Of a stretch of 64,000 nt of DNA, positions 26,179 through 35,578 are shown one piece after another; the stretch's first letter is position 1, and every line of letters begins with the position of its first letter. The position numbers and the translations under genes are program-made. The DNA comes from Pseudomonas sp. SJZ074 (GTDB lineage: Bacteria; Pseudomonadota; Gammaproteobacteria; Pseudomonadales; Pseudomonadaceae), in NCBI RefSeq assembly GCF_007828215.1, contig NZ_VIUE01000022.1, positions 1 to 64,000 on the forward strand, given 5' to 3'. The notes under the pieces were generated by a model. It was not told the origin of the DNA and searched no databases. It was given only the letters and a program-made list of their open reading frames with translations.

Positions 26179-27000
26179 CTAAGCGGACCGGGCAAACGCC
26201 ACGGCTTTCTCGAACTGCTCCAGGCTCGGCCGCACGCCGGTGTAAAGCACGAACTGCTCCAGGGCCTGGATGGCAACTACCTCCAACCCGGTGATGACTC
26301 GTTTGCCCTCAGCCCGGGCACGCACGATCAGCGGGGTTTCCGATGGAATTGCCACCACGTCGAACACGGTCTCGGCTGCGGCGATGGCAACGGGCTCGAA
26401 CGCCAGCTGATCGGCTTCCGGCCCTCCGGTCATGCCAATCGGTGTGACATTGATCAGCATCCGCGGCCGTTGCTCACCCAGCTCGGCTTGCCACTCATAT
26501 CCCAGGGACTCGGCCAAGGCCCGTCCGGCGGTTTCGTTGCGGGCGACGATCAGCCCCTGCTGGTAGCCGCCATCACGCAGGGCGCTGGCCACGGCCTTGG
26601 CCATCCCGCCGCTGCCGCGCAGGGCAAAGGTCGAGTCCTTGGGCACGGCATGGGTCTGCAGCAATTGGGCAACCGCGATGTAGTCGGTGTTGTAAGCCTT
26701 CAAATGGCCATCGGTATTGACGATGGTGTTGATGGACTGGATCGCGGCGGCGGAGGCGTCCAGTTCATCGACCAGGGCAATGCAGGCCTCCTTGAACGGC
26801 ATCGACACCCCGCACCCGCGGATGCCCAGGGCGCGGATACCGCCGACCGCACCAGGTAGATCCTGGCTGCTGAAGGCCTTGTAATAGAAATTCAGGCCCA
26901 GTTGCTCATACAAGTGATTATGAAAACGCAGGCCGAAATTCCCGGGCCGCCCCGACAGCGACATGCACAGTTGGGTGTCTTTGTTGGGATTGATTTGCAT
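26179..27000 (-). CDS. Shikimate/quinate dehydrogenase-like oxidoreductase
   Basis: A 273-residue NAD(P) oxidoreductase of the AroE family. The catalytic Lys lies in CGVSMPFKEAC, the conserved Asp in AYNTDY, and the nucleotide loop is GSGGMAKAV. The substrate-pocket N-terminus reads SLSGRPGNFGLRFHNHLY instead of AroE's SxSPxxHN, so it is a paralogue and probably not the biosynthetic shikimate dehydrogenase. GGAAAT 4 bases upstream supports the ATG at 27000. Substrate unknown. Confidence 0.82.
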   Translation of the reverse strand: MQINPNKDTQLCMSLSGRPGNFGLRFHNHLYEQLGLNFYYKAFSSQDLPGAVGGIRALGIRGCGVSMPFKEACIALVDELDASAAAIQSINTIVNTDGHLKAYNTDYIAVAQLLQTHAVPKDSTFALRGSGGMAKAVASALRDGGYQQGLIVARNETAGRALAESLGYEWQAELGEQRPRMLINVTPIGMTGGPEADQLAFEPVAIAAAETVFDVVAIPSETPLIVRARAEGKRVITGLEVVAIQALEQFVLYTGVRPSLEQFEKAVAFARSA

Positions 27001-27167
27001 GTTTATTTCCTTGCATTCCACTTTCTGACAAGCGGGATCACCGCCCGCCCGACCTTACACAATATTTACCCAACGGCGCTGCAAATCCTGGGAAAATCGT
27101 TGTCAGAGCAAGTACCCCCGTGACCTTTCAGCGGTCTGTTGCAAACGGGGCCAAACGAGGAACCACC

Positions 27168-27518
27168 ATGAATCGTAAACTCCCTGTCATCGCCCTGCTC
27201 GTGGGGGCACTCGCGGTCACCGGCCAGGCATCCGCCCATGGTCGCGGTGGTTGGGAGGGTCCCGCAGTGTTCGGTGCAATCGTCGGCTCGGCTATTGTCG
27301 GCTCGGCGCTCATCAACCGTGACCGGCCGGTGTACGTGCAACAACCGGTCTACGTCCAGCCGCAACCGGTTTATGTACAACAACCCCCACCGGTCTATTA
27401 CGAGCCACAGCCGGTGTACATCGAGCGGCCTATCTACTATCGCCCAGCACCGGTGTATTACGGGCCACCACGGGGCTACTACTACGGCCCGCCCCACGGC
27501 CATTACGGTCGCTGGTAA
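27168..27518 (+). CDS. Exported glycine-zipper protein with PVY repeats
   Basis: A 116-residue secreted or envelope protein. It has a signal peptide (LPVIALLVGALAVTGQASA), a short glycine-zipper-like helix (VFGAIVGSAIVGSALI), then about ten tandem PVYVQQP/PVYYEP-type repeats, ending in a Gly/Tyr/His-rich tail. Such low-complexity proteins are common in Pseudomonas envelopes, but their role is unknown to me. A strong terminator follows 12 bases after the stop. CGAGGA precedes the ATG. Confidence 0.78.
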   Translation: MNRKLPVIALLVGALAVTGQASAHGRGGWEGPAVFGAIVGSAIVGSALINRDRPVYVQQPVYVQPQPVYVQQPPPVYYEPQPVYIERPIYYRPAPVYYGPPRGYYYGPPHGHYGRW

Positions 27519-27530
27519 GCGAATAGACAA

Positions 27531-27564
27531 ACAGCCTGTGATCGAGGATCACAGGCTGTTTTTT
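27531..27564 (+). terminator. Rho-independent terminator
   Basis: Perfect 13-bp stem ACAGCCTGTGATC/GATCACAGGCTGT with loop GAG and a following T-run. Confidence 0.9.
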
Positions 27565-27585
27565 ATTATGTGAACACCACAAAAC

Positions 27586-27676
27586 CTGTGGGAGCGGGCT
27601 TGCTCGCGAAAGCGGTCTGTCGATCACACTGATGTTGCCTGACACACCGCCTTCGCGAGCAAGCCCGCTCCCACAG
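27586..27676. repeat. REP doublet
   Basis: Inverted pair CTGTGGGAGCGGGCTTGCTC...GAGCAAGCCCGCTCCCACAG, spaced by about 50 bases, between the PVY-repeat gene and the NCS2 permease gene. Confidence 0.85.
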
Positions 27677-27707
27677 GGGATTTGCCGCTGATGTTCAACT
27701 GGCCCAG

Positions 27708-29228
27708 TCAGGCATGTTCGCCGCTTTTCAACCGCATCGGCCCATGCTCCGCAGTCGAGTGGGAAGGCTCTGCCAGCACCGGAATTTCATTGCCATCGCA
27801 ATCATGCAGCTTGCCGTCGCTGAAGTAATCGCCTTCACGCAGCGCCGCCAGGTCCTGGTAACGCAACACCCGCTCGGTGCCGGCGGCAAAGACTGACTGC
27901 TGGTCGGAGTTGCCTGCGGTGAGGTGATTGAAGGCCAGGTTGAGGATGATCGCCATGATCGCCGAGGAACTGATGCCCGAATGGAAGATCGTCGCGAACC
28001 AGGTCGGGAAATGGTCGTAGAAGTTTGGCGCGGCGATAGGAATCATGCCGAAACCGATGGAGGTGGCAACGATGATCAGGTTGACGTTGTTGCGGTAGTC
28101 GACTTTCGACAGGGTTCGAATGCCACTGGCAGCCACGGTACCGAACAGCACGATGCCTGCGCCACCCAGGACCGAGGTCGGTACCGCAGCGATCACCCGG
28201 CCCATGAATGGCAACAGCCCCAGCACCACGAGAAACAACCCACCGGTGGCGACCACGAAACGGCTCTTGATTCCGGTCACCGCCACCAGGCCGACGTTCT
28301 GCGCAAAGGCACTCTGGGTGAAGGAACCGAAGATCGGCGCGATCATGCTCGACAGCATGTCCGCCCGCAGGCCGTTACCCAGGCGCCTCGAGTCGACCTT
28401 GGTGTCGATGATCTCGCCCACCGCCAGGATATCGGCCGAGGTTTCCACCAGGGTCACCATGATCACGATGCACATCGACAGGATCGCGGCGACGTGGAAC
28501 GTCGGCATGCCGAAATGGAATGGCGTGGGAAAGCCGAACATCGGGCCTTCGCTGACGGATGAGAAATCAGCCATGCCGAGAAACACGGCGATCACCGTAC
28601 CAACCACCATCGCCAACAGAATCGACAACCGGGAAATCGTCGCACTGCCCATCTTGCTGAGTAACAGCACCAGCACCAGCGTGACGGCGGCCAGACCAAT
28701 GTTGGCCATGCTGCCGAAATCAGCGGCGTGACTGTTACCACCCATGGCCCAGCGCGCCGCCACCGGCATCAACGTCAAGCCAATGGTGGTGATGACGATG
28801 CCGGTGACCAGCGGCGGAAAGAAACGGGTGATTCGCGAAAACACCGGGGTGATCAGCAAACCGATCAGGGACGCGGCGACCACGGCCCCCAGGATGGCTT
28901 GGAAGCCCCCCTCCCCGCCAGTCCCGACAATCGCCACCATGGTCGCGACCCCAGAAAACGATACACCTTGCACCAAGGGCAACTGGCACCCGAAAAACGG
29001 CAGGCCAAGGGTTTGCAACAAGGTCGCCAGCCCCCCCGCAAACAATGACGCCGCAATCAACAGACCGATGTCCGCCGAAGACAGCCCAGCCGCCTGGCCG
29101 ATGATCAGGGGCACCGCGACGATGCCGCCATACATGGTCAACACATGCTGCAGGCCGTAAGCCATATTCGCACCGATACCAAGGTTTTCGTCCTCGGGCC
29201 GTGGAAGTGAAACATGGGGCGTTTTCAT
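27708..29228 (-). CDS. NCS2-family xanthine/urate permease
   Basis: A 506-residue inner-membrane nucleobase:cation symporter with about fourteen segments. The signature in the substrate region (FGSFTQSAFAQNVGLVAVTGIKSR) and LPLVQGVSFSGVA match the xanthine/urate branch and not the UraA uracil branch. The C-terminus carries a long hydrophilic tail (from residue 450). The promoter region holds a TTGTATACAA operator (29296-29309) of the type bound by FadR-subfamily GntR regulators. No purine catabolism genes are adjacent in the window. Confidence 0.88.
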   Translation of the reverse strand: MKTPHVSLPRPEDENLGIGANMAYGLQHVLTMYGGIVAVPLIIGQAAGLSSADIGLLIAASLFAGGLATLLQTLGLPFFGCQLPLVQGVSFSGVATMVAIVGTGGEGGFQAILGAVVAASLIGLLITPVFSRITRFFPPLVTGIVITTIGLTLMPVAARWAMGGNSHAADFGSMANIGLAAVTLVLVLLLSKMGSATISRLSILLAMVVGTVIAVFLGMADFSSVSEGPMFGFPTPFHFGMPTFHVAAILSMCIVIMVTLVETSADILAVGEIIDTKVDSRRLGNGLRADMLSSMIAPIFGSFTQSAFAQNVGLVAVTGIKSRFVVATGGLFLVVLGLLPFMGRVIAAVPTSVLGGAGIVLFGTVAASGIRTLSKVDYRNNVNLIIVATSIGFGMIPIAAPNFYDHFPTWFATIFHSGISSSAIMAIILNLAFNHLTAGNSDQQSVFAAGTERVLRYQDLAALREGDYFSDGKLHDCDGNEIPVLAEPSHSTAEHGPMRLKSGEHA

Positions 29229-29295
29229 GGTTCGGGGATTCCCTGTTTTTTGTTATGGGCACACTGTATTCAAAACTCATGACAAATGTCCATAG

Positions 29296-29309
29296 AGTTG
29301 TATACAACT
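29296..29309. promoter_or_regulatory. Candidate GntR/FadR-type operator AGTTGTATACAACT
   Basis: Perfect 14-bp palindrome 68 bases upstream of the permease ATG. The core TTGTATACAA fits the FadR-subfamily TnGT..ACnA pattern. The regulator itself is not in this window. Confidence 0.5.
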
Positions 29310-29365
29310 TCTTAGCCACATTACGACCTAAAGGTCATCACATCCTCAGGATGCCCATCCCACTG

Positions 29366-30184
29366 TCAGAGCAGCCCCGACACTGCTGGCCGCAACAGCT
29401 CGCGCGGCGGCACACGCAGACCGAATTCATTTTCCAACAAATCGATCAGTTCATCGGCATCGGTGATTTCCCGCCGCTCGCTCTTCTGCCCTATCCGGTG
29501 CACGGCATAGCTGTTGCCGTTGAGGGTCTTGCGCAGGCCATCGCCAGTGCGGGCCGCCATCAGCCGGCCCATGAACGGCGAGTCCGGGTGGCTGCTGACG
29601 TACCAGTTGCCCACGGTGTAGTCGATGTCTTCCTGGCGCTGTAGGTCGAACAGGTACATCGGCCGCCATTCGCCCGCGACGTTGGCACGCAGCAGATAGC
29701 CGTCCGGATGCTCTTCGATACGGTAAGGTTCATGGGGAGTGGCCTGGCTGTCACGACTGTCCAGCAGCAGCGGCCCGGTGGGCACCATGCCGCCGAAGCC
29801 AACGTCGGTGATATAGCGCACGCCGTCTATCGTCACCAGGCTGAGACGGTGAGTGCGAGCGGTCCAGGCACCTTCGGGTGCGTTCATCACCACCCGTCCT
29901 GTAATGCCTCGGGCGTCAAAGCCCAGCGTCTGCAACAGCACCAGGAACAATTGATTGAGTTCGTAGCAATAGCCGCCGCGTCCTTGCTCGAAGATTTTTC
30001 GCTCCACCGCTTCGAGCTCAATCGGCACCGGCAGACGCAGCAGTGTCGAGAGGGTTTCAAAAGGGAATTCAGCCGTGTGGCGCCATTGGAGCAGGCGCAG
30101 GGTGTCGAGGGTCGGCGCTGGGGGTGCGTCCAAACCCAGGCGTTGCAGATAACGGCCCGTATCGCTCAGTCGTGAGGTGTCCAT
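29366..30184 (-). CDS. nat: Arylamine N-acetyltransferase
   Basis: A 272-residue cytosolic enzyme that transfers acetyl from acetyl-CoA to arylamines and hydrazines. The Cys-His-Asp triad is intact: C73 in GRGGYCYELNQLF, H112 in RTHRLSLV, D127 in YITDVGFGG. Length matches the family (about 275). It is monocistronic, divergent from nothing obvious, and followed by the permease gene promoter region. Confidence 0.93.
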   Translation of the reverse strand: MDTSRLSDTGRYLQRLGLDAPPAPTLDTLRLLQWRHTAEFPFETLSTLLRLPVPIELEAVERKIFEQGRGGYCYELNQLFLVLLQTLGFDARGITGRVVMNAPEGAWTARTHRLSLVTIDGVRYITDVGFGGMVPTGPLLLDSRDSQATPHEPYRIEEHPDGYLLRANVAGEWRPMYLFDLQRQEDIDYTVGNWYVSSHPDSPFMGRLMAARTGDGLRKTLNGNSYAVHRIGQKSERREITDADELIDLLENEFGLRVPPRELLRPAVSGLL

Positions 30185-30288
30185 GAGGGTGTCCTTTATC
30201 CAATGCAGGGCTTACGGTAAGCCATCTGCTGGAGCAAGGTATAAGGCATTATTCTTGCAGCGACAACCGGTCCCGTTGGGCTTGTCGG

Positions 30289-31083
30289 TCAGCGTCGCTT
30301 GCGTGAAGCCAGCCGGATCCAGGTGGGTGCATGATCGCTGGGGTGCGGCTGGTTCCTGACCCAGGCGTCCACGCCCGCCTCACTCAGATAGGGGCTTGCT
30401 GCGGGGTTGAGCAGCAGGTGATCGATGCGCAACCCGGAGTTTTTCTGCCAGTGCTGGCGGAAATAATCCCAGAAGGTGTAGATCCGCTCGTCCGGGTACA
30501 AATGGCGCAACGAATCCGTCCAGCCCTGGTCCAGCAACCGTTGATAACACTCGCGACTTTCGGGCTGCAACAGCGCGTCCTTGAGCCAGGAGCGCGGGTT
30601 GTAGATATCCATGTCGGTGGGTACCACATTGTAATCGCCGGCCAACACCACGGGGTGATCACTGGCCTGCAACGCCTGGGCGTAATCGATCAATCGCTCG
30701 AACCACGCCAGTTTGTAATCGAACTTGGGCCCTGGCTGTGGGTTGCCGTTGGGCAGGTAGAGACAACCGACCAGCACGCCATGCACGGCCGCCTCCAGAT
30801 AGCGACTGTGACTGTCGCCTTCATCGCCGGGCAAGCCGCGCCGACTCTCCAGCGGTTGCGCATCACGGGCCAGTATCGCGACGCCGTTCCAGGAAGCCTG
30901 GCCGTGCCAGATCGCCCCATAACCCACCGACTCCAGCTCGGCCGCCGGGAAATCCCTGTCGAGCGCCTTGAGCTCCTGCAGGCAAACGATGTCGGGTTTC
31001 TCCCGCTCCAGCCATTCCAGCAGGTTGGGCAACCGAGCGCGAATACCGTTGATATTGAAAGTCGCGATGCGCAGTTTTTTCAT
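30289..31083 (-). CDS. xthA: Exodeoxyribonuclease III
   Basis: A 264-residue AP endonuclease and 3'-5' exonuclease for base-excision repair. Motifs: metal-binding Glu in IVCLQELKA, the GDYNVVPTDMDIYNP loop, and the catalytic Asp-His pair in HPSDHAPTWI. The N-terminus LRIATFNINGIRARL is standard. Pseudomonas often carry more than one Xth paralogue, so this may not be the only copy. It lies 37 bases after the start-proximal... downstream end of the c-di-GMP gene on the same strand, possibly co-transcribed. Confidence 0.94.
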   Translation of the reverse strand: MKKLRIATFNINGIRARLPNLLEWLEREKPDIVCLQELKALDRDFPAAELESVGYGAIWHGQASWNGVAILARDAQPLESRRGLPGDEGDSHSRYLEAAVHGVLVGCLYLPNGNPQPGPKFDYKLAWFERLIDYAQALQASDHPVVLAGDYNVVPTDMDIYNPRSWLKDALLQPESRECYQRLLDQGWTDSLRHLYPDERIYTFWDYFRQHWQKNSGLRIDHLLLNPAASPYLSEAGVDAWVRNQPHPSDHAPTWIRLASRKRR

Positions 31084-31120
31084 GGGCCAGGACCTCGAAG
31101 TACCAGGACGTCAGGAGTAT

Positions 31121-33697
31121 TCAGGAGCCGGTTTTCGACAGCGGCCGAGAGTTTTCCAGCAAGTCGGAAAATGCCTGCTTATCGATCGGACGACTGAGGA
31201 AATAGCCCTGTACCTCATGGCATTGATCCGAGCCAAGCGAACCCAGCTGGGCCAGGGTTTCCACGCCTTCGGCCGTGACGGTCAGGCCCATTGCCTTGCC
31301 CAGGTTGATGATCGCCTGGACCACCGCGCGGTCGTTGCTGCTGTTGCTCATGGAGGCGATGAAACGCTTGTCGATCTTGATCCCGTCAAAGGGGTAGGTA
31401 CGCAGGTACCCCAGGGAGGAGTAGCCGGTCCCGAAATCATCCATGTTCAACCGCACGCCCAGCTCCTTCAGGGCATTCATCACCTGCAGGGCGCCGTCCA
31501 CATCGTTAAGCATCACGTTCTCGGTGATTTCGAGTTCCAGGCGACTCGCAGGGAAACGGGTTTCGACCAGCACCTGGCGTACATCCTCCACCACATCGCT
31601 GCGCTCGAACTGCGCCGGCGACAGATTGACCGACACCATCAGGTCCCCAGGCCAGGTCAGTGCGGTTTCGCAGGCTTCACGCAGCACCCAGCGCGAAAGC
31701 GGAACGATGAGGTCGGTCTGCTCGGCCAGCGGAATGAAAGCATCGGGACCGAGCAGGCCCTGGGTGGGATGCTGCCAACGCACCAAGGCCTCGACGGCCA
31801 CGATTTCCCGGCCGTCGACTTTGTAGCGCGGTTGGAAATGCAGGATGAATTCGTTGTTCTTCAGCGCCTGGCGCAGGTCGCTTTCCAGCTGGCGCCGATG
31901 CTGGATCTGATCGTTCATCTGTGGGGCGAAATAGCACCAGGTCTTCTTGCCCTCGGACTTGGCCTGGTACATGGCAATGTCGGCACAGCGAATCAACTCG
32001 CCGGGCACGTAACCCTGACGACGACTCACGGCAATACCGATGCTGGCACCGATGTGCAGGGCATGGGTTTCGTAGTGGATCGGTTGCTGCAGGCTATCGA
32101 TCAGTCGAGCGCAGAATCGGTCGATCTCAGTGGTGTTCTCCATCCCGCTGAGCACCACGACGAATTCATCGCCGCCCAACCGTGCCACCAGATCCTGCTC
32201 ACGGGTGCTGTCACGCAAGCGCTGCGCGACTTCCAGCAATACCGCGTCGCCGGCCGGATGGCCCAGGGAATCGTTGATCGGTTTGAAGTTGTCCAGGTCC
32301 ACCATCAGCAAGGTCAAGGGGGCGGAATGCTCCTTGGCGGCCAGCGCCTCTTCCAGGTGCCGCGCCAGCTTGTTGCGGTTCGGCAGGCCCGTCAGCGCAT
32401 CGTGCAGCGACAGATGCTGGACCTGGGCGTGGGCGGCGACCTCATCGGTGATGTCGCTGGCGGTGCCGCGGTAGCCCACCACTTCGGACCTGGCGTAGAT
32501 CGGCCGCGCCGAAACCCGGCAGAAGCGCAGTTGCCCGGAATGATCACGGTAGGAACAGCGCAGGTTGCTTGCGCTCTGCTCTTCCGTCAGGTCGCCGAGC
32601 CACAGGGCAATCGGGGTGGTGTCGCAGTACAGGAGTTGCTCGATGTCCTGGCCCAGCCATTGCTGGGCGGAAAAGCCGGTGACCGTGTTGAAGCGGCCCG
32701 ACAGATAAGTGATGTGTTGTTGAGCGTCGACTTCCCAGATCCAGTCGGAAGCAGCCTCGGCCACGGCCCGGAAACGCTCTTCGCTGGCTTCCAGGGCCTG
32801 GGTCGAGCGTTCCAGGCTGTCGTAGCTGGCGTCCACCTGCCGCGCCGTGCGCAGGGCATAGCGGAAAAAATAGGCAGTAAGCAGCGCCAGGATCAACAGC
32901 GCCCCACCCAATGGCGGCATCAGTGACCAGAGCAATTGCCGGCCCGGCTGTTCAAGGCGAGACACCAGGCTGTAGCCGGTGCTGTCCAGCGGCACTGCCG
33001 GCTGGCCGGACGCAAGTTCGTTATCCTTCTTGAGGTTCAGGTCGGTCAGGCCGTAACGCTTGCCCAGCGCGCGCAGTTTGACCTGGGTCAGCTGGTCGAC
33101 GAACAACAGGATCGACGTGCTCTTGGCATCGACCCGGGGACGCTCGTCATTGGGCAGGATAACCGAAGCGGTGACGATGGCCGGCCAGCCTTCGAACAAG
33201 GTGTAGCGGACCGCAGGAACGGTCAGGTCGGATTGCCCCTGGAGCTGATCCACCAGGTCCTTCAACGGCGCGTCGAGATACGTTGTCGCCTCCGCCTGGA
33301 CATGCTGCCCCCGCACCACCGCGTATTTGGTGCGCTCACGGTCGACGACGAACACTCCCTCATAGCCATCGTTGGTGAACAGGGTCTTGCCCATGTTCTG
33401 TTCCGCGTAGGCCCATTGCACATCGACGTCACCGTTGAGGTGCTCATAGGCGGTAGTCCAGTAGGTGTAACTGGTGATGTAGTTTTTCGACGCGATGATG
33501 CGATTTTCCACGGCGCGTTCAATGTAGAAGTGCGTCTTGCGCACATCCTCTGCATCCAACTGCCGGGCAATATTGAACAGTGCCGCAACGGCCACCAGGA
33601 CCCCCAGGACAAACAACCCGGCGACCGCGGCCACCAGTCGTCGGGTAATCGGTGTGTGGCGCGTGACACTGGAAGGAATATCGGCGGCGGTCTCCAT
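31121..33697 (-). CDS. CHASE4-PAS-GGDEF-EAL c-di-GMP enzyme
   Basis: An 858-residue inner-membrane signalling protein. Membrane segments (about 20-43 and 262-285) flank a periplasmic CHASE4 sensor. A PAS domain (about 305-420), a GGDEF domain with intact RLGGDEFVVVLSG and an EAL domain with VEALVRWQHP and downstream ELEITENVML, MDDFGTGYSS motifs follow. Both the cyclase and phosphodiesterase sites look intact, so net activity cannot be predicted. It is followed by xthA and preceded by a second cyclase gene on the same strand. Confidence 0.92.
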   Translation of the reverse strand: METAADIPSSVTRHTPITRRLVAAVAGLFVLGVLVAVAALFNIARQLDAEDVRKTHFYIERAVENRIIASKNYITSYTYWTTAYEHLNGDVDVQWAYAEQNMGKTLFTNDGYEGVFVVDRERTKYAVVRGQHVQAEATTYLDAPLKDLVDQLQGQSDLTVPAVRYTLFEGWPAIVTASVILPNDERPRVDAKSTSILLFVDQLTQVKLRALGKRYGLTDLNLKKDNELASGQPAVPLDSTGYSLVSRLEQPGRQLLWSLMPPLGGALLILALLTAYFFRYALRTARQVDASYDSLERSTQALEASEERFRAVAEAASDWIWEVDAQQHITYLSGRFNTVTGFSAQQWLGQDIEQLLYCDTTPIALWLGDLTEEQSASNLRCSYRDHSGQLRFCRVSARPIYARSEVVGYRGTASDITDEVAAHAQVQHLSLHDALTGLPNRNKLARHLEEALAAKEHSAPLTLLMVDLDNFKPINDSLGHPAGDAVLLEVAQRLRDSTREQDLVARLGGDEFVVVLSGMENTTEIDRFCARLIDSLQQPIHYETHALHIGASIGIAVSRRQGYVPGELIRCADIAMYQAKSEGKKTWCYFAPQMNDQIQHRRQLESDLRQALKNNEFILHFQPRYKVDGREIVAVEALVRWQHPTQGLLGPDAFIPLAEQTDLIVPLSRWVLREACETALTWPGDLMVSVNLSPAQFERSDVVEDVRQVLVETRFPASRLELEITENVMLNDVDGALQVMNALKELGVRLNMDDFGTGYSSLGYLRTYPFDGIKIDKRFIASMSNSSNDRAVVQAIINLGKAMGLTVTAEGVETLAQLGSLGSDQCHEVQGYFLSRPIDKQAFSDLLENSRPLSKTGS

Positions 33698-33777
33698 ATA
33701 CCTGCTCCTGTCCGATCGGCGAACGGCGAGATGCTGAGCAGTGGACCCTTGTCAGTCGGCGATGATTCCAACGGATC

Positions 33778-35346
33778 TCAACGGTCCGAACGCTCCAGCG
33801 TATCGAAGCCGCTTTCAGTCGACCACGCCTGCACCCGGTTGCGGCCGCTGTGCTTGGCCTGATAAAGCGCCGCATCGGCCCTCTGGATAAAGACCTCGAT
33901 GCTGTCCAGGCTGCTGGGCACGAAGGCATGGCAGCCCAGGCTCACCGTCAGGTAGCCGGTGGGGGAGCCGGAATGGGTGATGTGCTTGTCGATAAGGCTC
34001 TGGCGGATCTGCTCAGCCAACGTCATGGCACCCTGCAGGTCGGTGTCGGGCAACAGCACCGCGAACTCTTCACCGCCATAACGCACCGCCAGATCAGCCT
34101 TGCGATGGCAGCAACCCTTGAGCACTTTCGCCACTTGCGCCAGGCAATGGTCGCCGGCCACATGCCCGTAGGCATCGTTGTAGCGCTTGAAGTAGTCGAT
34201 ATCGAGCAGGATCAGGCTCAAAGGACTGCGCTGGCGGGCACCCCGACCAAATTCGATGTCCAGGGCCCGCTCGAACAACCGACGGTTCGCCAGCCCCGTC
34301 AGGCTGTCATGGGTGGCAATCAGCCTCAACGTTTCCTGTGCCTTGCGCAGGTCGGCCTCGATCCGCTCACTGTTACGCACCTGACGCACAAACACCCAAC
34401 CGAACAGACAGATGCCCGTGACCACCAGGGCCACGATGAGACTGGACTGAAAGGCTTTGCCGTACCAACCGGCGAGAATCGCCTGCTCGGACATCGCGAC
34501 CGTAACCATCAGCGGATAGGCCAGCAGGTGCTGGTGATCGTATAGCCTGACGACACCGTCGGCGGAGCGGATCATTGCGGTGTCGGGCTTCTGGATGCCG
34601 GGGCCATGCCGGAAGAGGCTCTCCTGGGCCATGACTCGGCCGATCTGCGTTTCATCGAAGGGGCGGCGGGCCAACAAGGTTCCGTCGGTCAAGGCCAGGG
34701 CCATCTCGCCCTGGTCGTCAAGGCTGAAGCTTCTGAAGAAGCTATCGAAGTAGGACATCTTGATCCCGGCCAGCAGCACGCCTTGGAAATTACCGTCCTG
34801 ATCATTCACGCGCCGGGAGACCGGAATGATCCAATCGCCATTTTGCCGGCTGCGAATGGCCGGCCCGATATGGGCGATCAGTGAGGCATTCTGCTGATGG
34901 AAAGCGAAATACTCCCGGTCTGCCACCCCGTCGCCTTTTTGCAAGTCATCGAAGGAGGTGACGACCCAATGTCCGCTCTTGTCGAACAGGAACAGGCCGT
35001 GCAACTGCTCCAGTGATTGCACGCGTCGGGCAAAGGTTCTATGCAGGCGCGGTTGCAGCGCCGGGCCGAAGCCATCGACCTGAATCCAGTCGGTCAGGCT
35101 GGCGAGCACCAGATCTGCCTGCAGGAACGTATCCTGGGCCTGCTGGGCCATGGCCCGGGTAAGGTTGGCCGAGGCGATACGCGCAGCGTCCAGATCGTGG
35201 TGCCGGGACTGCTCCAGTTGCAGATAAAGCAAGCCGCACAGGCACAGGCAGACCGCCGCGATAAACGCCACCGCTGCCTTGAGCAACGGCAGGCGCTTGA
35301 GGGCACCGCCGGGTGTATTGAGCGGATCAGGGATGACGATAGGCAA
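33778..35346 (-). CDS. Cache-domain diguanylate cyclase
   Basis: A 522-residue membrane protein. An N-terminal segment (LLKAAVAFIAAVCLCLCGLLYL) and a second near residue 295-315 flank a double-Cache periplasmic sensor. A C-terminal GGDEF domain (350-515) follows, with the active motif RYGGEEFAVLLPD and a HDSLTGLANRRLF lead. No EAL domain. It probably synthesises c-di-GMP in response to a small ligand. It is co-oriented with the dual-domain enzyme downstream, 80 bases apart, suggesting a shared c-di-GMP locus. Confidence 0.9.
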   Translation of the reverse strand: MPIVIPDPLNTPGGALKRLPLLKAAVAFIAAVCLCLCGLLYLQLEQSRHHDLDAARIASANLTRAMAQQAQDTFLQADLVLASLTDWIQVDGFGPALQPRLHRTFARRVQSLEQLHGLFLFDKSGHWVVTSFDDLQKGDGVADREYFAFHQQNASLIAHIGPAIRSRQNGDWIIPVSRRVNDQDGNFQGVLLAGIKMSYFDSFFRSFSLDDQGEMALALTDGTLLARRPFDETQIGRVMAQESLFRHGPGIQKPDTAMIRSADGVVRLYDHQHLLAYPLMVTVAMSEQAILAGWYGKAFQSSLIVALVVTGICLFGWVFVRQVRNSERIEADLRKAQETLRLIATHDSLTGLANRRLFERALDIEFGRGARQRSPLSLILLDIDYFKRYNDAYGHVAGDHCLAQVAKVLKGCCHRKADLAVRYGGEEFAVLLPDTDLQGAMTLAEQIRQSLIDKHITHSGSPTGYLTVSLGCHAFVPSSLDSIEVFIQRADAALYQAKHSGRNRVQAWSTESGFDTLERSDR

Positions 35347-35515
35347 GCGAATTCCCGGGAGGGCAAAGCATGAGCGAATCGCTCAAAGCCCCCCAATAGG
35401 CAAGAGCTTAGCCTACCGCTCGTATGGCGGCAATTTGCCGGTGCAGTGCAGCCGATGGGTGGGATTGTGGATCCAAAAATCTCCTATCGCCTGCCGGCCA
35501 GCACAGCGCTGAATG

Positions 35516-35545
35516 TGTGGCGAGGGAATAAATCCCCTCGCCACA
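35516..35545. repeat. TGTGGCGAGGGA-type repeat
   Basis: Dyad TGTGGCGAGGGAATAAATCCC continuing into CTCGCCACA, the second REP family of this window. It also lies just past the RNase T2 stop and may terminate it. Confidence 0.7.
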
Positions 35546-35578
35546 AGAACTTTGACCATGGACAGTCAGATACGGCCC

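Noticed and set aside
30331..32926. Long plus-strand frames opposite xthA and the GGDEF-EAL gene
   Set aside because: Both cover strongly supported minus-strand genes and show no recognisable domain.
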